Shown here piece after piece: positions 7,778 to 15,272 of a stretch of 64,000 bases of DNA. Positions within the stretch are counted from its first letter, which is position 1. Each line of letters opens with the position of its first letter. The notes beneath the pieces are model-generated. The model did not search any database. It was not told the DNA's origin and saw nothing but the letters and a program-made list of their open reading frames with translations. Both the position numbers and the translations under genes were made by a program. Source of the stretch: CAITSH01 sp945892985 (lineage in GTDB: Bacteria; Pseudomonadota; Gammaproteobacteria; Burkholderiales; SG8-39); assembly GCA_945892985.1 (NCBI GenBank), contig CAMDDU010000018.1, positions 1-64,000 on the forward strand, written 5' to 3'.

Positions 7778-8977
7778 TTAGCCTTGGATGCCGTGAACAG
7801 CCAGCAAGGCGCGCATGCGCGCGGCGGCGCGCGCTGGGTCGGTCAACAGTCCCGCCCGGTCGGCAAGGCGGAAGGTTTCGGCAAGATGCAGAATGGAGCG
7901 CGCCGACTGCTGGCCGCCAACCATGACGAAGTGATCCTGGTGTCCGTTGAGCCAGGCGAGGAACACCAGGCCGGTTTTATAAAAGCGCGTCGGTGCGCCA
8001 AAGATATGGCGCGACAACGGCACGGTCGGCGCAAGTATTTCGTGAAAGGCGGCAGCATTGCCGGCCGCAAGTGCGCCCAGCGCCGCCGAGGCCGCAGGCG
8101 CAATGGCGTCGAATATGCCAAGCAGCGCGTCGCTGTGGCCGACCCCATCACCAGTCTGATCGCCTGCAATCAGCTCGGGGTAATTGAAGTCATCACCGGT
8201 GTACATGCGCACCCCGCTGGCGAGGCGCCGGCGCATGGCGATTTCCTTGTCCTTGGCTAGCAGGGACACCTTCACGCCCTCGACTTTGGACGCATGCGCG
8301 TTGATCACACCGAGCGCGACATCCATCGCCTTGCCATGATCAGAGGAGCCCCAATATCCGGCCAGCGCCGGATCGAACATCTCGCCCAGCCAGTGAATAA
8401 TCACCGGCTGCCTGACCTGCGACAGGATGCGGTCGTAGATTTTTTCATAATCGGCGGGAGACTTGGCCACCCGCGCGAGGGCGCGGCTGGCCATCAGGAT
8501 AATTTTTCCCCCAAGCTTTTCTATCGCCCCAACCTGCTCCTCGTAGGCACGCAACACATCATCGAGGGAGCACGCGGCACTCGCCTCCAACTGGTCTGTG
8601 CCCGCGCCGCTGGCAAGAAGGGCTCCGGGCACATCGCGCGAGGCATCGACGGAGCGGCGGATGAGTTCCAGCGAGGTCGGCCAGTCAAGCCCCATGCCGC
8701 GCTGCGCCGTGTCCATGGCCTCAGCCACCCCGAGGCCCAGAGACCACAAGTGGCGTCGGTAGGCGATAGTGGCGTCCCAGTCGATGGGGGCATCGAGCCA
8801 GGGATCTTTCGCGGCGAGCGGATCGGCCACCACATGCGCCGCTGAATAGGCGATGCGATTGAAAGCACACGCCGGCTTACCCGGAAAACTGCGCGGCATG
8901 CTCAAGCCAAACGTTTCAAGCGCGCGCCCGGCCACCGGAAGCCGTATCGTCTCCGCGCTACCCGTTTGGTCGTTCAT
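7778..8977 (-). CDS. DUF993 (dihydrodipicolinate synthase-like) protein
   Basis: A 399-residue protein recognised as DUF993, a TIM-barrel family annotated as dihydrodipicolinate synthase-like. Clear segments are 'DWDATIAYRRHLWSLGLGV', 'EAMDTAQRGMGLDWPTSLEL' and 'ILMASRALARVAKSPADY'. The reaction is unknown; an aldolase or lyase acting on a keto acid is a family-level guess. The start is taken at 8977 (protein begins MNDQTGSAETIRLP). The frame stays open to 9112, but that stretch overlaps a remnant of another gene. It shares a transcription unit with the cupin and TetR genes. Confidence 0.8.
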   Translation of the reverse strand: MNDQTGSAETIRLPVAGRALETFGLSMPRSFPGKPACAFNRIAYSAAHVVADPLAAKDPWLDAPIDWDATIAYRRHLWSLGLGVAEAMDTAQRGMGLDWPTSLELIRRSVDASRDVPGALLASGAGTDQLEASAACSLDDVLRAYEEQVGAIEKLGGKIILMASRALARVAKSPADYEKIYDRILSQVRQPVIIHWLGEMFDPALAGYWGSSDHGKAMDVALGVINAHASKVEGVKVSLLAKDKEIAMRRRLASGVRMYTGDDFNYPELIAGDQTGDGVGHSDALLGIFDAIAPAASAALGALAAGNAAAFHEILAPTVPLSRHIFGAPTRFYKTGLVFLAWLNGHQDHFVMVGGQQSARSILHLAETFRLADRAGLLTDPARAAARMRALLAVHGIQG

Positions 8978-9015
8978 GACCGCATCCGGGTCATCCGTTT
9001 CATGGTTGGCCGCAT

Positions 9016-9108
9016 TCAATCCTGGCCCTTGATGCTCGCTTCGCGGATGATGGCGCCCGCCTGCAAGGCATGCTCTTGCAAGAATTTCATAAACCGCTCC
9101 GGCGATCG
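9016..9108 (-). pseudogene. C-terminal remnant resembling a Bug/TctC binding protein
   Basis: In the third minus frame, just downstream of the amidohydrolase fragment, a run of about 30 codons ends at a TGA (9016-9018). It contains 'SPERFMKFLQEHALQAG' and 'AIIREASIKGQD' at the terminus. This looks like the last helix and tail of Bug (TctC) solute-binding proteins, which typically end in a (S/T)PE-x-F...E...W/G-x-(V/I)IREA-x-IK-type sequence. The rest of such a gene is absent. I infer a deletion that fused it to the amidohydrolase start; the match is by eye only. Confidence 0.4.
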
Positions 9109-9260
9109 GCATGACGGGCGACCATGGCCAGCCGCTGCGCTATATCGTGCAGCGTAGAAATCGAGAACCAGCGCCTCAACGCCCCCTTGTCCTTGACCAC
9201 CTCGTTGAGCTTGTCGAAATAAGCGGGCGGGAAGATATGGGTAAAGATATCGAGTTTCAT
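9087..9260 (-). pseudogene. Amidohydrolase (ACMSD-like) N-terminal fragment
   Basis: The 57-codon frame begins 'MKLDIFTHIFPPAYFDKLNE' and continues 'LHDIAQRLAMVAR', which matches the first ~50 residues of amidohydrolase-family decarboxylases/hydrolases (H-x-H-type 'DIFTHIFPP' start). It then runs into unrelated sequence and stops; the intact family is about 300 residues or more. The ATG at 9260 follows an A-rich, weak ribosome site. The fragment marks the 5' end of the DUF993-cupin-TetR transcription unit and lies 125 bp or more downstream of putative operator site 2. Confidence 0.65.
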
Positions 9261-9387
9261 ATTTTTTCCGGAAAAATAGATTGTCAATGCGCTACACGCA
9301 TCGTTTGGCTTTAGGCTTTGGTTAGGGCGCCTCACTTCTTCGCGTGCCGGCAATGATGGCGTTGCGCTTGTTGTTATTGATTCTTTT

Positions 9388-9409
9388 TAATTAACCAAAC
9401 AGTTAAAAA
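9388..9409. promoter_or_regulatory. Putative TetR operator, site 2
   Basis: TTAAC (9391-9395) and GTTAA (9402-9406) have the same TTAA-N8-TTAA spacing as site 1 and share TAATTAACCAAAC with it in opposite orientation. It lies upstream of the amidohydrolase remnant, so it probably sits in the promoter of the DUF993-cupin-TetR operon, which would make the regulator autoregulated. Confidence 0.6.
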
Positions 9410-9475
9410 CATCTTAGGGTGGGGCATGGTCAAAGTCAAGATCGCCAAGTCGCAGGCGCGATGCCGGAATGTACT

Positions 9476-10390
9476 TCATGCCCGGCGCATGCGACGCAAT
9501 TGGCGCAGCACGGCCGCATTATCAAGATCGCCATCCCCCGCAGCGATGGCGGCATCGAGAAGCGCGGCGTGGGCGCTAACCAAGGGAAGCGTCTGGCCGA
9601 ACCGCTGCGCCTCGGCCAGTATCAGTGCGAGGTCCTTGCGATGCTGCGCCAGGCGCGCCTGCGGCGGGAAAAATCGCTCCTCGAGCATAATTTCACCTTT
9701 CGCATCCATGGCAGCCGAATAAGCCGGTGAGTCGCGCAACAAAGAAAGAAACGCCGCGCCCTCCAAGCCCAGCCCTTCGGCAAACACCAGGCCCTCGGCC
9801 AGGGTGGCGCGATTGAGTCCGAGCACAAGGTTGAGCGCCAGTTTGGCGCGCGCCCCCATGCCGGGGCCGCCGGCGACATGGCGCTTGGCCGCGATGGCGC
9901 GCAACAGATCATGCGCATCATGCAAGGCCGCAACATCGCCGCCGAGAATCATCGTCGCCTCGCCCGCGGCAATCTGGACGCTTGAACCGGCCAGCGGCGC
10001 TTCGACAAACCCGATGCCGCGCGCAGCGAGCCTCTGGCCAAGCGCCTGCAGGCGATCCGGATCGCCGGTGCTGGTATCGATGACTAGCCGCGGCGGCACA
10101 GCGGCCGCCAAAAGACCACCTTCACCCTCGGTCACCTGCTCCACCGCCGCCGTGTCGTAAACGGCAAGCAGCACGCGCTCGCAGCACGCCGCCACCCCGA
10201 GCGGCGAATCGGCGGCCACAACGCCGATTGGCGCCAGCAGCGAGGCACGCGATGGATCGGCGTCATACCCGGTCAGGGCAAAACCGGCCGCAAGGAGACG
10301 GCGCGCCACTGCGGTGCCGACCAATCCGAGGCCGATGAGGCCTATGTGCGTCCGCGGTGCGCTCACGACCGGCCCGGAACAAACAGGCAT
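9476..10390 (-). CDS. NAD(P)-dependent beta-hydroxyacid dehydrogenase (HIBADH family)
   Basis: A 304-residue member of the 3-hydroxyisobutyrate/6-phosphogluconate dehydrogenase family. The N-terminal Rossmann motif is 'IGLIGLGLVGTAVARRLL', the substrate-binding loop appears as 'FVEAPLAGSSVQIAAGEAT' (usual DAPVSGG-type), and the catalytic-Lys region is 'GARAKLALNLVLGLNRA'. The substrate is not predictable. It lies 37 bp downstream of tctA and is probably the last gene of the tctCBA transcript, so it may act on the imported carboxylate. The start is uncertain: ATG 10390 has no clear ribosome site and a GTG at 10366 is possible. Confidence 0.85.
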   Translation of the reverse strand: MPVCSGPVVSAPRTHIGLIGLGLVGTAVARRLLAAGFALTGYDADPSRASLLAPIGVVAADSPLGVAACCERVLLAVYDTAAVEQVTEGEGGLLAAAVPPRLVIDTSTGDPDRLQALGQRLAARGIGFVEAPLAGSSVQIAAGEATMILGGDVAALHDAHDLLRAIAAKRHVAGGPGMGARAKLALNLVLGLNRATLAEGLVFAEGLGLEGAAFLSLLRDSPAYSAAMDAKGEIMLEERFFPPQARLAQHRKDLALILAEAQRFGQTLPLVSAHAALLDAAIAAGDGDLDNAAVLRQLRRMRRA

Positions 10391-10427
10391 TCATCGACGC
10401 TGAAGTCGCGCATCAGCAAGGCCTGCG

Positions 10428-11939
10428 CTATGACTTTGAGAACACCAGCGCGCGGAACTTGCCCGGCAGCGCGCGAACAAACTCAAAGCGCATGGCGATG
10501 ATGATGACAATGGACAGCCACATCACCATCGCAATGGGCCGCATCAAAAAGGGCTCAAGATTCCCATCGGAGAGGACCAACCCGCGACGCAGGCTTTTTT
10601 CCAGCAGGTCGCCCAGAACGATGCCAAGCACCAGCGGCGCCATCGGGTAGTTCAGTTGCCTGAGTATGAAACCCAGGATGCCAAATCCGAGCATGACCCA
10701 GATGTCGAACAGCCGACCGGCAATGGCGAAGGAGCCGACGGCGCACAGCACCAGGATGATGGGCACCATGACGGTCTGCGGCACCTGCAGCACACGGATC
10801 ATCAGCCTGGTCAGGGTCAGCCCGTAGAACAAGATGCCGAGGGTGGCCAACATCATCATTGCCACCACGTCATAAACAAACTGCGGCGACTGCACCATGA
10901 TCATCGGACCCGGTTGCACGCCGTGGATCAGCATCGCCGCCATCAAAACCGCGGCGGGCGCCGACCCGGGAATGGCCAGCGTCAGCACTGGAATGACCGC
11001 GCCAGGCACACAGGCGTTATCGCCCGTCTCGGCCGCCATCAGGCCGTCGATTGAGCCCTTGCCAAACAGTTCCGGCTCCTTGCTCGCACGCTTCGCGGCG
11101 GCATACGAGGACCAGGCGGCGACATCCTCGCCCACGCCAGGAACTATGCCGATAAAGGTACCGATACAACCGGAGCGCAGAATAGTCCTCCAGTGCCGCG
11201 TGATATCGACCAGCTTGGGAATGACGGTATCGAAGGGATTGATCTTGACCGGCAGCTGGCGCGCTTTCATCACCGAAAGCAGCTCGGCAAAACCGAACGC
11301 ACCAACCAGCGCCGGCACCAGCTGAATGCCGCCGGCGAGATCGCGATAGCCAAAGGTGAAACGCTCGTAGGCATAAATAGATTCTTGGCCTATGCCGGCG
11401 ACAAACAAGCCAAGGAAACCCGCCATCCAGCCCTTGAGAGGATCATCGCCGGTCAGCGTGCCCGAGATGACGACACCAAACACGGTCAGCCAGAAAAATT
11501 CATACGCGCCGAACTTGAGCGCGAGCTCTCCAAGCAGCGGCGTAAACAAGGCGAGAAAAAACATGCCTATTAGCGTGCCCAGCACCGAGCCGGAAGTGGC
11601 AATGCCCATCGCGCGTCCGGCATGGCCTTGGCGCGCGAGCGCATAACCATCGAGGCAGGACGCGGCAGATGCGGGCGTGCCCGGAATGTTGAGCAGGATG
11701 GCCGAACGCGAGCCGCCGTAAATGGCGCCGACATAGGTGCAGATGAGTACCAGCAGCGCCTGGCTCGCTTCCATCTTGAGCGTCAGCGTGGTCATCAATG
11801 CGAGCCCCATGGTGGCAGTCAGCCCCGGCAGCGCACCGATGATCAGACCGACCAACGTGGACGAAAAAACATAGAACAGCGACTCTGGCGTGATAAAACT
11901 CCAGATCGAGTGGCCGAAGGCAATCAGTCCGCTGAACAT
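10428..11939 (-). CDS. tctA: Tripartite tricarboxylate transporter, large permease TctA
   Basis: A 503-residue integral membrane protein with about twelve hydrophobic segments. Family motifs are 'GLIIGALPGLTATMGLAL' near the N-terminus and 'GIVPGVGEDVAAW' mid-protein. It forms the transport channel with TctB, driven by an ion gradient, with a periplasmic TctC/Bug protein delivering carboxylic acids. AAGGAG is found about 10 bp before the ATG. The order tctC-tctB-tctA on the minus strand is standard. Confidence 0.95.
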   Translation of the reverse strand: MFSGLIAFGHSIWSFITPESLFYVFSSTLVGLIIGALPGLTATMGLALMTTLTLKMEASQALLVLICTYVGAIYGGSRSAILLNIPGTPASAASCLDGYALARQGHAGRAMGIATSGSVLGTLIGMFFLALFTPLLGELALKFGAYEFFWLTVFGVVISGTLTGDDPLKGWMAGFLGLFVAGIGQESIYAYERFTFGYRDLAGGIQLVPALVGAFGFAELLSVMKARQLPVKINPFDTVIPKLVDITRHWRTILRSGCIGTFIGIVPGVGEDVAAWSSYAAAKRASKEPELFGKGSIDGLMAAETGDNACVPGAVIPVLTLAIPGSAPAAVLMAAMLIHGVQPGPMIMVQSPQFVYDVVAMMMLATLGILFYGLTLTRLMIRVLQVPQTVMVPIILVLCAVGSFAIAGRLFDIWVMLGFGILGFILRQLNYPMAPLVLGIVLGDLLEKSLRRGLVLSDGNLEPFLMRPIAMVMWLSIVIIIAMRFEFVRALPGKFRALVFSKS

Positions 11940-11972
11940 ACGGGTCGCGTCTCCTTAAATCGTCGGCTAGGG

Positions 11973-12506
11973 CTAGGGCAAACGCACCAGAAAAACCTCC
12001 TGGAAGACGTAGGTCACCAGGAAGGCCGTGCCCGCGCCATACACCAGCGCGAGCACCGCGCCTTTGGCGGTTTCGCCCTTCGCGCTGCGCTCCGTCCAAT
12101 CGAACAACAGGATGAACACGGACACAAACAAAAAGGTCGCCAGCCAGAACGGAATGCCGCCGTGACCGACCATGCCCGCGGCATAGACAAGACTCATTGC
12201 GAGCACCCAGCCAACGCGAATTGCCGCAGCACGCCCGCCCGATGTCATGACCCAGGGCGTTGCACCAAGCCTGTGCCCGCCGGCGCGACCGGCGCGTAAT
12301 GCAAGAAGCATCCCGAGCAGGAACATGACAGCGCCGAGAATACCCGGCACCAGACCGGGAACGGTGTAGAGGGTCGCGCCCTGCCCCTCCAGACGGTCCA
12401 TGCGCCAGCATGCGGTCACCACCGACAAGCCAAACACCATCCAGACCAGGGCCGAAATGAAATCGGCTCGTGGCGATACCTTGTCTTCAATATCCTCAGC
12501 AATCAT
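11973..12506 (-). CDS. tctB: Tripartite tricarboxylate transporter, small permease TctB
   Basis: A 177-residue protein with four predicted hydrophobic helices, the usual TctB size. It is recognised mainly by size, topology and position between tctC and tctA, with segments like 'ADFISALVWMVFGLSV' and 'RVGWVLAMSLVYAAG'. It ends 33 bp before tctA. The ribosome site is weak. Confidence 0.85.
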   Translation of the reverse strand: MIAEDIEDKVSPRADFISALVWMVFGLSVVTACWRMDRLEGQGATLYTVPGLVPGILGAVMFLLGMLLALRAGRAGGHRLGATPWVMTSGGRAAAIRVGWVLAMSLVYAAGMVGHGGIPFWLATFLFVSVFILLFDWTERSAKGETAKGAVLALVYGAGTAFLVTYVFQEVFLVRLP

Positions 12507-12595
12507 GCGTCAAGAGATGCCAAACTAAGTGTCGGGAGAGCGGCGAGACGCCCATCATCTGGGACAGCCTCGCCGGAAAAGCTTTCGCTTGAAAA

Positions 12596-13615
12596 TCAGG
12601 GCTTGGGAATACCGACGGTGTCGGGCGACACCTTGGCCTGACCGGCGTTGAATTTTTGCCAAGCGGCATCCTGCACCGCCGGGAAGGCAATTTTTTGCGC
12701 TTCTTCTCCGGACGTGACAACCATCATCGCGCCGCGCGCGGTAGCGTATTTCTTGATGGCATCCGACTTGGTGACCTGCTCGGTCCATATTTTATTCAGC
12801 GTTGCCGTGACCTCTGCAGGCACCCCCTTGGGCACGAAAATGCCAAAGTAGCTGACCGGGATTTTAAAACCGGGGATGAAATTGGACAGAGGCGGTATGG
12901 TGCCGTAGCCCTCTATATCGATTGGCTTGTCGCCGACAACGGCAAGAGGACGCAGGCGCTTGCCGCGGATCATCTCGGACTGCTCCGAAGAGAGCTGTGT
13001 CGTCACCTCCGTCTCTCCGGCGACAGTGGCGATAACCGCCGGATTGCCGCCGTCATAGGTGACGTGCTTGTATTTCACGCCGGTGGCGGCAACGATCTGC
13101 TCCATCGCGGTATGGCCGCTGGAGTTTACGCCCGCAGTCGCTACCGACACTTGGCCGGGGCGCGCCTTCATCGCATCAAGCAGCGACTTCATGTCTTTGT
13201 GCGGCGAATTGGCCGACACGCTGACGATGGTGGGCAGGGCGAGGTTCAGGTACAGGTGCCAGTCCTGCACCGTGGTGTCGACCATGCCGAGTATCTTGTA
13301 GGATCCGAGGTCTTTGGGCGCACCCGAAGTCCAGGTGTAACCGTCCTTGGGCGCTTCCAGAGCGTTCTTGGTGCCAATGGAACCGGATGCACCAGGCTGA
13401 TTGAGGACGATGATTTTCTGGCCCAGCGCCTTTTCCAGCTCACCCGCAGTGACACGAATCATCTGGTCGGTGGCGCCGCCGGCCGCCCAAGGAACGATCA
13501 CGTTGATTGGCTTGGTCGGTTTCCATTGCGCGAACGCGCCGGGTGCCGCGGTAAGCGCAAGAGTCGCAAATGCGGCAAGCGCCGCGTTGACGCGCAGGGT
13601 GTGCAGGGATTTCAC
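12596..13615 (-). CDS. tctC: Bug-family tripartite tricarboxylate solute-binding protein TctC
   Basis: Periplasmic binding protein of the TctABC system. The GTG at 13615 is preferred because GAGGAGGAGA lies immediately upstream and the protein then starts with a clean Sec signal peptide (VKSLHTLRVN, hydrophobic core, cleavage after AFA). This gives 339 residues. The mature protein starts with the Bug pattern 'PINVIVPWAAGGATDQ'. The ligand is a carboxylate of unknown identity. An upstream frame extends to 13774 but is not family-like. A near-perfect palindrome, putative operator site 3, lies about 60 bp upstream. Confidence 0.93.
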   Translation of the reverse strand: MKSLHTLRVNAALAAFATLALTAAPGAFAQWKPTKPINVIVPWAAGGATDQMIRVTAGELEKALGQKIIVLNQPGASGSIGTKNALEAPKDGYTWTSGAPKDLGSYKILGMVDTTVQDWHLYLNLALPTIVSVSANSPHKDMKSLLDAMKARPGQVSVATAGVNSSGHTAMEQIVAATGVKYKHVTYDGGNPAVIATVAGETEVTTQLSSEQSEMIRGKRLRPLAVVGDKPIDIEGYGTIPPLSNFIPGFKIPVSYFGIFVPKGVPAEVTATLNKIWTEQVTKSDAIKKYATARGAMMVVTSGEEAQKIAFPAVQDAAWQKFNAGQAKVSPDTVGIPKP

Positions 13616-13675
13616 GGTGTCTCCTCCTCGATTCGATTCTGGTTGGGCGTCCCTCTCGAACGGAGGGTTTGCGGC

Positions 13676-13699
13676 ATTATTAACTATCCTGTTAATAAT
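13676..13699. promoter_or_regulatory. Putative TetR operator, site 3
   Basis: ATTATTAAC (13676-13684) and GTTAATAAT (13691-13699) are perfect 9-bp arms around TATCCT. The TTAA-N8-TTAA spacing equals that of sites 1 and 2, but the central bases differ. It lies in the intergenic region between pyk and tctC, positioned to control the tctCBA transcript. Confidence 0.6.
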
Positions 13700-13748
13700 A
13701 TGCAAGGCGGCCGGACCGGCGGCCCAAGCAGAGGTACGACAACCGCGG

Positions 13749-15188
13749 TTATCGCTTGGCTTGATCGCCCACACGAACGATTTTCATGGTGTTGGTGCCG
13801 CCAGATTTGCCTATCGGCTCACCTATGGTCAACACGATCAGGTCCCCCTCCTGCACCACACCGTTTTCGACCAGCACGCGCTCGGCCTCGGCCAGCAATT
13901 CCTCGCGGTCTTCGCCCACGTATTTGACCACCAAGGGATAGGTGTCGCGGAACAGGCTGCAGCGATAGCGCGTCGTGGTCTGCGCGGTAAGCGCGTAAAT
14001 CGGCACACCGCAGTTCAGGCGCGACATCCAAAGCGCGGTCGAACCCGATTCGGTCAGCGATGCGATGGCCTTGACCTTGAGGTGGAAAGCCGTAAATAAC
14101 GCCGCCATGGCAATCGACTGGTCGACGCGCTGGAACACGCGGTTGAGGAAGTCCTGGTCGAGGCTCACCGGTTGCGATTTTTCCGCCTCGATGCAAATGC
14201 GGCTCATCGCCTCGATCGTCTCCACGGGGTATTTCCCGCTCGCCGTCTCCGCCGAGGTCATCACCGCGTCAGTGCCGTCGAGCACCGCGTTGGCCACGTC
14301 CGACACCTCCGCTCGCGTCGGGATGGGGCTGTCGATCATCGACTCCATCATCTGCGTGGCGGTGATGGTCAGCTTGTTCATCTCGCGCGCCATGCGGATC
14401 ATGCGTTTTTGCAGCGCCGGCACCGACGCATCGCCCACTTCTACGGCGAGGTCGCCGCGCGCCACCATGATGCCGTCGGAGGCCGACATGATGTCGGCGA
14501 GCGCCTTCTCGGTCACCGCCTCGGCGCGTTCGATCTTGGCGATGAGCATGGCATGGCCGCCCGCTGCGAGCAGCAGCTGGCGCGCCATGTACATGTCGGC
14601 GCTGGTTTTCGGGAACGACACGGCGAGGTAATCGGCTTTGAGTTGCGCCGCAGTACGCACGTCCTCCATGTCCTTGGCGGTGAGCGCCGGCGCCGTGAGG
14701 CCGCCGCCCTGGCGGTTGATGCCCTTGTTGTTGGAAAGCACGCCGCCATGGCGCACCTTGCAATGCACCTGGTTGCCCTTCACCGCAGTGACGAGAAACA
14801 CGATGCGCCCGTCGTCGAGCAACAGCATGTCGCCGGCTTTCACATCGCGCGGCAGTTCCTTGTAATCCAGACCGACACGACCCTGGTCGCCCATTTCGCA
14901 ATCGGCATCGAGAATGAACGCATCGCCCGGATTAAGCGTGATCTTGCCGTCCTTGAACTTGCCGACGCGGATTTTCGGCCCTTGCAGGTCGGCCATGATG
15001 CCGACGGTGCGTCCGACCTTGCGACTGACTTCGCGCACCATTGCGGCGCGCTTGATATGGTCCTCGGCGGTGCCATGCGAGAAGTTCAATCTTACGACGT
15101 CGACCCCGGCGAGGAACATGCGCTCGAGAACCTCAGGGTCGCTGGATGAAGGCCCCAGCGTTGCGACTATTTTGGTGCTGCGTTGCAT
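13749..15188 (-). CDS. pyk: Pyruvate kinase
   Basis: Transfers phosphate from phosphoenolpyruvate to ADP, the last step of glycolysis. It is 479 residues long. Motifs include 'ATLGPSS' and 'VDVVRLNFSHG' at the N-terminus, 'IMADLQGPKIRVG', and 'MVARGDLAVEVG' with the active-site region, followed by 'TATQMMESMI'. It lies 84 bp after pgk; the gap holds palindromic element copy B. Probably the end of the tkt-gap-pgk-pyk transcript. Confidence 0.97.
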   Translation of the reverse strand: MQRSTKIVATLGPSSSDPEVLERMFLAGVDVVRLNFSHGTAEDHIKRAAMVREVSRKVGRTVGIMADLQGPKIRVGKFKDGKITLNPGDAFILDADCEMGDQGRVGLDYKELPRDVKAGDMLLLDDGRIVFLVTAVKGNQVHCKVRHGGVLSNNKGINRQGGGLTAPALTAKDMEDVRTAAQLKADYLAVSFPKTSADMYMARQLLLAAGGHAMLIAKIERAEAVTEKALADIMSASDGIMVARGDLAVEVGDASVPALQKRMIRMAREMNKLTITATQMMESMIDSPIPTRAEVSDVANAVLDGTDAVMTSAETASGKYPVETIEAMSRICIEAEKSQPVSLDQDFLNRVFQRVDQSIAMAALFTAFHLKVKAIASLTESGSTALWMSRLNCGVPIYALTAQTTTRYRCSLFRDTYPLVVKYVGEDREELLAEAERVLVENGVVQEGDLIVLTIGEPIGKSGGTNTMKIVRVGDQAKR

Positions 15189-15217
15189 GGTTGGCGTCCT
15201 GTTTTTTAAACCTCAAT

Positions 15218-15252
15218 GCCTGGAAACCCGCACCAGGAAAAGCTTTCCAGCC
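15218..15252. repeat. 35-nt palindromic element, copy B
   Basis: GCCTGGAAACCCGC followed at the far side by CTTTCCAGCC. The left arm matches copy D almost exactly, while the right arm has lost most of the GCGGG half, so only the outer stem can form. It lies between pgk and pyk inside a probable operon, which argues against a simple full terminator role for this copy. Confidence 0.55.
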
Positions 15253-15272
15253 ATTCTTGCCAGAAAACCGCT

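Noticed and set aside
8977..9112. N-terminal extension of the DUF993 gene to 9112
   Set aside because: DUF993 proteins begin near the IRLP-x6-ALETF region; the extra codons read through the amidohydrolase/Bug remnant out of frame.
10428..11939. TctA as a sign of recent transfer
   Set aside because: Base and codon use look like those of the neighbours, and Tct systems are very common in this group; context, not composition, suggests the insertion.
12656..13927. A 423-codon plus-strand frame opposite tctC
   Set aside because: No recognisable fold; it shadows a clear Bug-family gene with signal peptide and ribosome site.
15218..15252. Palindrome copy B as a full terminator between pgk and pyk
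   Set aside because: Its inner stem is lost and no T-run follows, so strong termination inside this operon is unlikely.
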